Source: Achatina immaculata
Taxonomy: Eukaryota; Mollusca; Gastropoda; Stylommatophora; Achatinidae
DNA: 64,000 nt
Reading direction: 5' to 3'
Assembly: GCA_009760885.1 (NCBI GenBank)
Contig: CM019697.1
Coordinates: forward strand, 32,924,096-32,988,095
The position numbers were made by a program, and so were the translations under genes. Shown here one piece after another: positions 57,250 to 64,000 of this stretch. Within the stretch, counting starts at the first letter, position 1; every line of letters starts with the position of its first letter. The notes beneath the pieces are model-generated. The model was not told the DNA's origin and did not search any database. It saw only the letters and a list, made by a program, of their open reading frames with translations.

Positions 57250-57302
<53 letters not shown>

Positions 57303-57374
57303 TGTGTTTGTTTCAGACAATGAAACTTGAAAGAAGGACAGACAAACGTGGATGTAGAGTTATGACCCAAAGGA

Positions 57375-57405
<31 letters not shown>

Positions 57406-57525
57406 CGTCAAACTCTTTCCTGACTGGATTTGGGGGGTGGGCGTTTCTCTAAAGATCTGAGATTTTTTTCCAAGCTCCCTCTCTACACACACACACTCTC
57501 TCTCTCTCTCTCTCTCTCTGCCTGT
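57250..57525. repeat. Three (CT)n microsatellites
   Basis: CT tracts at 57,250-57,299, 57,377-57,401 and 57,497-57,519. The second and third are each next to AC or CT scraps. Confidence 0.95.
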
Positions 57526-58199
57526 ATAAACCCTTACAAACAAACTTTAAGATACACACAAAGCACACATGCACATTCAAACCAAAGAACGTATTGATTG
57601 GCAGTAGCGGCCAGCAGCATTCAGATCACCACAGAGGGTTGTGAAATCCCGACAGTGGTGGAACGCAGACATGCCTCAGCAATATCAAATAATAGCAAGA
57701 AAGAAAAAAAAATCCTTATAGGACTCAGAGACGCTTTATAACAGTGGATGACGCGTGGGAAGTGACAGTTTCTACGAAGACTGAAAGGATGGCGCTATAA
57801 AAGATATCGTCCAAATATGACGTAGCGAAAGTTTAGCAACCTACAGATTTTCTGAAGCGATAGGAAATAAATACCATCAATTATGAAATTCGGAGATAAA
57901 GATAAAAAATGGACTCAAAATGGGCATTATTTTGCGGTATAAATACTGAATTCTTACAGGATGAGACCGACCACGCAAGACATGGCGGGTGAAACGTCTT
58001 GTGGAAATATCCTGGTATGAAGCGAATTGTCGAGCCCTGTCAAAGAATGCAGTTTCGCGTCGACACCGCAAGGTACCTGACGGTGGAGATAAGACAAGAC
58101 AAGACAAGACAATACAATACAAGACAAGACAAGACAAGACAGACAATGGATCATTTTAAAGGAAAAGAAAAAGTTCAGGTAAGCATGAGGAATTAATGT
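57526..58199. other. Unassigned sequence with (AAGAC)n
   Basis: ACAAG/ACAAT pentamers at 58,091-58,144. No gene recognised. Confidence 0.45.
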
Positions 58200-58690
58200 T
58201 AGTCAGTCAGTCAGTCAGTCATTTGCATGTCCCTTGCAGAACTTTGCCTCCCTAACAGCTCTCCTGTAGGTCTCTCGGTTGTGAGCAAGATGGCCTGCTG
58301 CTGATGCATCCATTTGCAGATCATCAACGATGTCTTGCAGCCATCTTCGCTTTGGTCTTCCTCTTTCTTTTTCCCATTATGTACCCTTACAAGACGGTCT
58401 TCTCTAGATTATCATGACGTTTAGTGTGTCCAATATATTTAAGTTTTCTCTCTTTAATCCTCTTTACTAGCCAGCCTTCTTCAATATTAAGCTCTTGTAG
58501 CAGGAATATGTTTGTCCTTTTTTTGTGTCCATGATATGTGAAGAACTCTTTTGTAGCATTTACATTTAAAAGCATTTATGTGTTTCTCAGCTGTTTTGTT
58601 AAGTGTCCATGTCTCACAGGCATAAGTTGCGACGGGAAAGATGCAAGCCCTTAAAAATCTTATTTTATTAAAGTAGAGGCGGAAAATGAG
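58200..58690 (-). mobile_element. RTE-like LINE 3' end (family B) with (GACT)n tail
   Basis: The minus strand reads CETWTLNKTAEKHINAFKCK, LNIEEGWLVKRIKERKLKYI, RHDNLEKTVL and AHNREAYRRAVREAKFCK-type sequence. The tail is (GACT)n on the minus strand (plus 58,200-58,219). Compare 43,255 and 60,190, where the tail is (GAAT) or GACTGACT. Confidence 0.85.
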
Positions 58691-59051
58691 AAAATATGGA
58701 ATAATTGGCCCTAGACAAGTCTCAGGGGAGGACATTTTTCTCTGCTTTATATCCCACAAAGACTGATGGCTGAAGAAAGTAGTTTCTAGCCAAGATCCAC
58801 CACCATGGAAAGACTTTTCCTAGGCTGAGGTGACACATCAGCCTGCTCTTATACCAAGCACCAAAAAAGATTGGATAGGGTCTTTACCAACTCTGTTTAA
58901 CCCTACATTCAGCTTGCTGAACGATCATCATCATCATCATCATCACCATGTGCTCGCTCTCTCCAGGAAGACTGGCTGCAGTGGTTTTTCCAGCTAACAT
59001 CTGTCCTTTCTCCTCTCACATTGCATCTGGCCATATTGACTTGCTAAACAT
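58691..59051. other. Unassigned sequence with (TCA)n
   Basis: (TCA)n at 58,925-58,944. It could be the tail of a minus-strand retroelement, but no coding remnant was found. Confidence 0.4.
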
Positions 59052-59281
59052 CACTGAAAACAGTAGCGTTCATTTATCCTAATGAAAACAGTAGCGTTCA
59101 TTTGTCCTAATGAAAACAGTGGCGTTCATTTGCCCTAATGAAAACAGTGGCGTTCATTTGCCCTAATGAAAACAGTGGCGTTCATTTGTCCTAATGAAAA
59201 CAGTGGCGTTCATTTGTCCTAATGAAAACAGTGGCGTTCATTTGCCCTAACGAAAACAGTGGCGTTCATTTGTCCTAATGC
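59052..59281. repeat. 28-bp tandem repeat, 8 copies
   Basis: Unit AATGAAAACAGTGGCGTTCA plus TTTGTCCT, with a GTCC/GCCC alternation. Confidence 0.95.
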
Positions 59282-59897
59282 TCACTACTAACAGATCAGA
59301 TAACATGTCCATGCACACGCATTTGTTACTAGCACATCCTCGAGTCTACATTACACAGGTTATAAAAGACAACATATGTGCTCACATGTGTATGCTCATA
59401 CTATCACATTCACGCAAGGCAACATAAAAAAGTATAATAATAATAATAATATAAGAACCTCATGTCAACCTTGGAAGTCTGAGATTCCAGGAGGCGAGCA
59501 TCTTCTGTAACCTTACCGTATCTTACACATTACCGTTGTAATTTGGAAAACGTGTATATGAAATGGATATCGTTTTTTTTTTCGCCTGCATTTCTCGTGT
59601 CTCTACATGTATACATAGCCAAAAAGTGGGGAGAGAAAAATCTCTAGCAGTCTGTAGCAGTATATCAGATAAGACATTTATCTCTTCTTACAAGATGAGC
59701 TGTTGCAAATATTTGGAGAGAAATGATTATTGCACTATTCTGTTTGCTGCTCAAAGAGTCTACATGCTTCAGAATTTCAGAGCGAAGTCAAGGGAGAAAA
59801 CCCCAGCCAAGCTTTTGCAAAGGTTTTGTAACAAACGGGGAAAAAACAGTCTCTTCACATTTAAGAATGCTGCAGAAACACAAAACGGTTTCATATA
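59282..59897. other. Unassigned sequence
   Basis: (ATA)n near 59,430-59,450. A 128-codon open stretch (59,563-59,949) is Lys/Cys/Phe-rich, runs into the 57-bp repeat and resembles nothing I know. I do not call it a gene. Confidence 0.4.
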
Positions 59898-60115
59898 TGG
59901 ACAGCTTTATAAAGTAGCAAACATTATGGATAATTTCATAATGCGGTAAAACAGTGGACATCATTGTAAAGTAGCAAAAACTATGATTAATTTCGTAATC
60001 CAGTAAAACAGTGGACAACATTATAAAGTAATAAAGACTGTGAATAACTTCATAATGCAGTAACGCAATGGACAGGATCACAAAGAAACAAAAATTACGG
60101 CTAACTTTGTAACAC
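59898..60115. repeat. 57-bp tandem repeat, 4 copies
   Basis: Unit GGACA..ATTATAAAGTAGCAA then A-CTATG-ATAATTTCATAATGC-GTAAAACAGT; the fourth copy is strongly diverged. Confidence 0.8.
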
Positions 60116-60189
60116 TGAAATGAAACGAAACTTTTACAGAACAAATCAAATAAAACGGCGAAGACTGGGATCGGTGCTAAATACAACCA

Positions 60190-60866
60190 AAAATAAAAAA
60201 AGTAATATGATGAAGACTAAGACAAATTGATGACAACTAACAAAACAAATGTGACAACTGGAGAATATATCAATGAGGAGAAATTGGAAGTGGTGGAGAG
60301 TTTTGAATATCTTGGATCATTACTAACAACGGAGACACACTGAGGGAGATTTAAAGGAAGGGATCAATCGCTCTTCAGAAGCTAAAACAGCTAGACAAAC
60401 TGTGGAGAGGATACAGACAGAACTACAAAAGTTAGGATTTTAAGGGCATGTATTTTTTCCATCGCAACGTATGCCCGCGAGACCTGGACACTTAACAAAA
60501 CAGCTGAGAAACACATAAATGCCTTTGAATGTAAATGCTACAGAAGAGTCATTCAGATGTCATAGACACAGAAAATAACAAATATATCCATACTACAAGA
60601 ACTTAATATTGAAGAAGGCTGGCCAGTAAAGAAGATTAAACTTAAGTATTTTGGGCATATTAAATGTCAAGAGAATTTGGAGAAGATAGTCTTGGAAGAA
60701 TACATAAAAGAAAGAGAGGAAGACCCAAGACGAAGATGGCTGCAAGACATCGCTGGTGATCTACAAATAGATGCACCAACAGCAGGGCATCTTGGTTACA
60801 ACCGAGAGGCCTACAGGAGAGCTGTTAGGGAGGCAAAGTTCCATAAGGGACATACTAATGACTGAC
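60190..60866 (+). mobile_element. RTE-like LINE ORF2 3' part (family B)
   Basis: Plus strand in order: EKLEVVESFEYLGS, ETWTLNKTAEKHINAFECKC, ILQELNIEEGWPVKKIKLKY, EDPRRRWLQDIAGDLQID and GYNREAYRRAVREAKFHKGH, ending at GACTGACTTAG. Several frameshifts. The longest copy of family B here. Confidence 0.85.
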
Positions 60867-61844
60867 TTAGAGTGGCACTAGTGCGGTCATGTATACTGTT
60901 TCAGTATCTAAATTATTATGTAATCGCAAAACTAACAAAGCGTTGGCATGAATTGTTGAAAAATTTATATCATAATCGCAAAACACAGAAGATAAACACC
61001 TCGAAAATGACTTGATTTTTTTTTGGAACAGTTTTAAAATCTAGTCTTTTTAAAAAAATCCTTCTTGATTTAGTATTATTCCTCCATGTTGTCCTTGATC
61101 AAGACTTACGGCTGAAATATCGATTGTACTTCTTTCTCTCTTGGCAATTCAAAAGAAACCAGATACCTCCTTCCACAGTTGGGTGATTATGGCCCCTCCG
61201 GGCTGTACTCAGATAAAAACACTGAAAAAGTGCTAAAGTTTTATCAATTAAAAATAATCTTACACGCCTACATCTTACCTAAACTGATACGCAAATGATA
61301 AAAAAACAGCAAAAAAAAAAAACCAAAACACTTACAGATCAATAACATACTGTGTTATAAATCTGTCATAACAGTAACTTTTACTGTCTTATATTCAGCT
61401 TCGTGTTAAGCTGCCTAGCCTGTAGCTGTTGGTAACGTATAATTATGTTCAGATTTTTATGTATTCCGCAACTCAAACCACGCAACAAAAATACAACGCA
61501 ACACAACCCGTAATCGGGCATAGTTTAACCACTGAATTATTTTGTTCGGTGGGAACTTTAACCCTCCATTTTAGTTCAGGTATTGAACAAATAATAGCAT
61601 GACAGTAGCGTTACGGATGTAAACATGAATTATGTAGGCACAATGGTAGTTATTTTACATATAGTGTTGTAAAGAAAGAAAGAAAGAAAGAAAGAATCCT
61701 ATTAAGTAAAACTTCGAAGTGAAAGAAGTAAGCTAGGAGAGAGAGAGAGGACGAGAGAGGTACGGAGGGGTGAGAGAGAAGACGAGAGAGAAAGAGAAAG
61801 AGAGAGAGAGAACAGGCTGGTTATGGAGTTATTTTCTGTCTCTG
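60867..61844. other. Unassigned sequence
   Basis: (GAAA)n at 61,673-61,697 and a GA-rich tract at 61,736-61,812. No gene recognised. Confidence 0.45.
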
Positions 61845-62195
61845 GGCGGGGGGACGGGGTGGAGACGCTGTCTCATGAGGCGGTCAGCCACCCACAGCTG
61901 ACTGCTTGCGTCAGGGTTGGCCAACTTTACCCGACCAAGACTGTGTAGCACATCCCTCCTCAGTGCCCATCGCTCTACCCACAGCCTAACTAACGAGGCA
62001 GAGATAGCTTCGCTACCGTTAGCGATGGAATCTGCTTTAAAAAAAAAATGCACACTCCCTACTTTTTAGCTACATTCCAGATCTGCAAAATCTCGCTACT
62101 GTAGCTCACTCCCTATCCGACCCGATGCATGTGGCTCAACACTCTTCATCAAGAAAATTATGCTGGCAGTTCCAGTGAGACAGAAGAACATCAAT
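61845..62195 (+). repeat. Dispersed repeat family R1, copy 4
   Basis: GCGTCAGGGTTGGCCAACTT, ATGGAATCTGCTTTAAA, CACTCCCTACTTTTTAGCTA and CACTCCCTATCCGACCCGAT match 22,005-22,500, with one copy of the 3' module. Confidence 0.65.
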
Positions 62196-62429
62196 TTATC
62201 TCTGTCCTATAAGCCCACAAAAAAATGACAAGAATTTATGATAATGATGATTATGAAAAAGTAGACAGAGAGATCTAATGTAGAATTCGTTAAGCAAGCA
62301 ATGTTTCCTATAAAACTTGTACCAGTCCTAAAACATCCAAATATCTCTACGGTCACCCAAAAAGACTTTTCCAAACAATATTCACACACCAGCCCCCCCC
62401 CCACCCCCAATTCTGCCTTATCAATGCCA
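62196..62429. other. Unassigned sequence
   Basis: C-run at 62,393-62,402. No gene. Confidence 0.4.
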
Positions 62430-62835
62430 AACACTCACCATGACAAAGAGATTAACAACAGGCGAGCTGAAATGCTTGAGAAAAATGGTAAACAAGGCAA
62501 GAAAAGATCACGTGCGAAATGAAATAATCCAACAAATTGTGGGAACAACACCAGTCAAGAAGCACATCGAAAACCAGAGTATCAAGTGGTTCCGGCATCT
62601 GCTAGGCATGAATCCAGAGCAACCAGAGGAACGCCCACACAACTCGAGAACATCTGGATTTAGGGCGTGAGGACGACCAAGGAAAAGGTGGATAGATGGG
62701 GTGAAAGACATACTTAGGGAACATAACATGACAGCTACCCAGGCCTCTCACCTTTTCTCTGCAACTGATGTCTGAAACTCCCCGCGACGCTAATGTCATA
62801 AACAGACTGATAAGAAGAAGATGATGATTACTGTT
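62430..62835 (+). mobile_element. LINE ORF2 C-terminus (family C) with (GAAGAT) tail
   Basis: LTTGELKCLRKMVNKARKD, NQSIKWFRHLLGMNPEQPEE, then after a frameshift GRPRKRWIDGVKDILREHNM and ATQASHLFSATDV. The 3' end carries AAGAAGAAGATGATGATTA. Confidence 0.75.
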
Positions 62836-63474
62836 ATTATTACTATTTAGAAAGCAAACCATTTTAACCAGATTTGAAACTTCAGAATATTTCTTAGGGC
62901 TGTAATACATATTTGTATTCTTTTAAACAATAAAAATCTGTCAACATATTGAATCAACTCAAGGGAGCTAAAGCAATAAATGGCCAATCTTGGTTGCTGG
63001 ACGTGCTCTAAAGTCTGTTCTATGAACCGATCGGTACCTGCAGGCAAGCTCAGCCTTAATTTCATGCCGGATGCTGGGGGGATCCAATAGACCAGGCCAT
63101 GATCTCGTTGAGCTAAAAATAAATGTGCATGACTCATTCGGCATGGTGGGGAAATGAGACCCAGTTATCGATCACCCTCACTGGCTGCCTTAGTGCTGGA
63201 TGATGCAGAAATGACACCCGATCACTAACGCTGACGTGCCCACGCCGGCCCTATAGAAACTTTTTGGCCAGGTCTAGTAAGATACGTCGTTTTCTTACGA
63301 CTTCCGACGAGTGACAGCAAATCGGGCGGTAATGTTAGGAATGCTTTTTTTTTTCTTTTTCTTCTAGAAAACCGTTGAATTATCGTTCACGAGGTCAAGC
63401 TTAGAAATGCCGAAATATAATACATTTAAAACGATGGGAAAAGCTGGGGGCAATCTTTCTTTGCGCCAGTCTGG
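62836..63474. other. Unassigned sequence
   Basis: A minus-strand open stretch at 62,847-63,137 and the GC-rich part 63,040-63,250 could be a retroelement 3' UTR; I could not assign a family. Confidence 0.4.
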
Positions 63475-64000
63475 ACAAATTTTTTACTGGAGTCAGTTGA
63501 TAAATTCTTGTTGGAACAGTGTATAAATTTTTGGAGTCAGAGTCTGGATAAATTTTTGTTGAAATTAGAGTCTAGAGAAAGTTCTGTTGGAGCCAATCTG
63601 GATAGATTTGTGTTGAAATGAGGCTGGAGAAAGTTCTGTTGGAGCCAATCTGGATAGATTTGTGTTGAAATGAGGCTGGAGAAAGTTCTGTTGGAGTTAG
63701 AGTCTGCAGAAAGTTTTGCTGGAGTCAGAGTCTGGATGAAGTTTGTTAGAGTCAGAGTCTGCAGAAAGTTTTACTGGAGTCAGAGTCTGGATGAAGTTTG
63801 TTAGAGTGTCTGCAGAAAGTTTTGCTGGAGTCAGAGTCTGGAGGAAGTTTGTTAGAGTCAGAGTCTGCAGAAAGTTTTGCTGGAGTCAGAGTCTGGATGA
63901 AGTTTGTTAGAGTCAGAGTCTGCAGAAAGTTTTGCTGGAGTCAGAGTCTGGAGGAAGTTTGTTAGAGTCAGAGTCTGCAGAAAGTTTTGCTGGAGTCAGA
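63475..64000. repeat. 55-bp minisatellite running off the window end
   Basis: Core unit GAAAGTTTTGCTGGAGTCAG plus AGTCTGGATGAAGTTTGTTAG and AGTCAGAGTCTGCA. Copies are regular from about 63,695 to the end and more divergent before that. One copy (about 63,805) lacks the AGTCAG piece. Confidence 0.9.

Noticed and set aside
59563..59949. 128-codon frame as a novel gene
   Set aside because: No family resemblance, AT-rich codon make-up, and its end lies in a 57-bp tandem repeat whose other copies do not keep the frame.

Overview
The window looks like nuclear DNA of a metazoan, most probably a mollusc (a gastropod would fit). The one host gene I recognise is an animal F-box/LRR protein with introns. 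The rest is low-GC, retroelement-rich sequence dominated by RTE-like and CR1-like LINEs, tRNA-derived SINEs, mariner and hAT DNA transposons, and many mini- and microsatellites. There are no operons, ribosome binding sites or CRISPR arrays. The species assignment is an inference from style, not proven by the sequence.

Region 1-9,050: a 31-bp tandem array, a possible hAT MITE and a LINE 3' end with an (ATGG)n tail lead into about 3 kb of minus-strand RTE-type LINE wreckage (3,813-6,788). The large 5' coding exon of an FBXL16-like gene follows (minus strand, 7,345-8,789). The exon's splice donor is the first member of a 52-bp minisatellite (6,893-7,344) that repeats the end of the exon together with its GTAAG donor eight more times. 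The other side of the exon also abuts a minisatellite (27-bp unit). The gene's C-terminal exons were not found in the window.

Region 9,050-34,390: intergenic or intronic sequence with no further recognisable host gene. It holds two more copies of the same RTE family (11,236-11,722 and 13,343-13,545), a LINE RNase H remnant (15,656-16,020), a 421-bp hAT-type MITE (16,632-17,052), another RTE fragment (30,120-31,015), a foldback element (31,548-32,024), a near-perfect 45-bp-arm hairpin (27,441-27,557), and tandem arrays with units of 32, 33, 38, 40 and 30 bp.

Region 34,390-41,650: a 27-bp minisatellite is split by a 5.6-kb CR1-type LINE on the minus strand (35,299-40,901). The LINE has an ORF1 esterase, an ORF2 endonuclease, an RT domain missing its core, and a 3' end. 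The array phase on the two sides implies a 16-bp target-site duplication. Within ORF1 of that LINE a second minisatellite (33 bp, about 36 copies) has expanded.

Region 41,650-64,000: SINEs; LINE fragments of several families, one nested inside a SINE; a decayed but complete-length mariner with both TIRs (46,310-47,608); a second mariner transposase pseudogene (49,145-49,500); and tandem arrays with units of 45, 36, 31, 28, 57 and 55 bp. None of the long open frames in the minisatellites is credible as a gene: several units are multiples of 3 and stay open on both strands.

I found no multi-gene system. The strongest candidate novelties are the splice-donor minisatellite at the FBXL16-like exon and the minisatellite split by a CR1 insertion.
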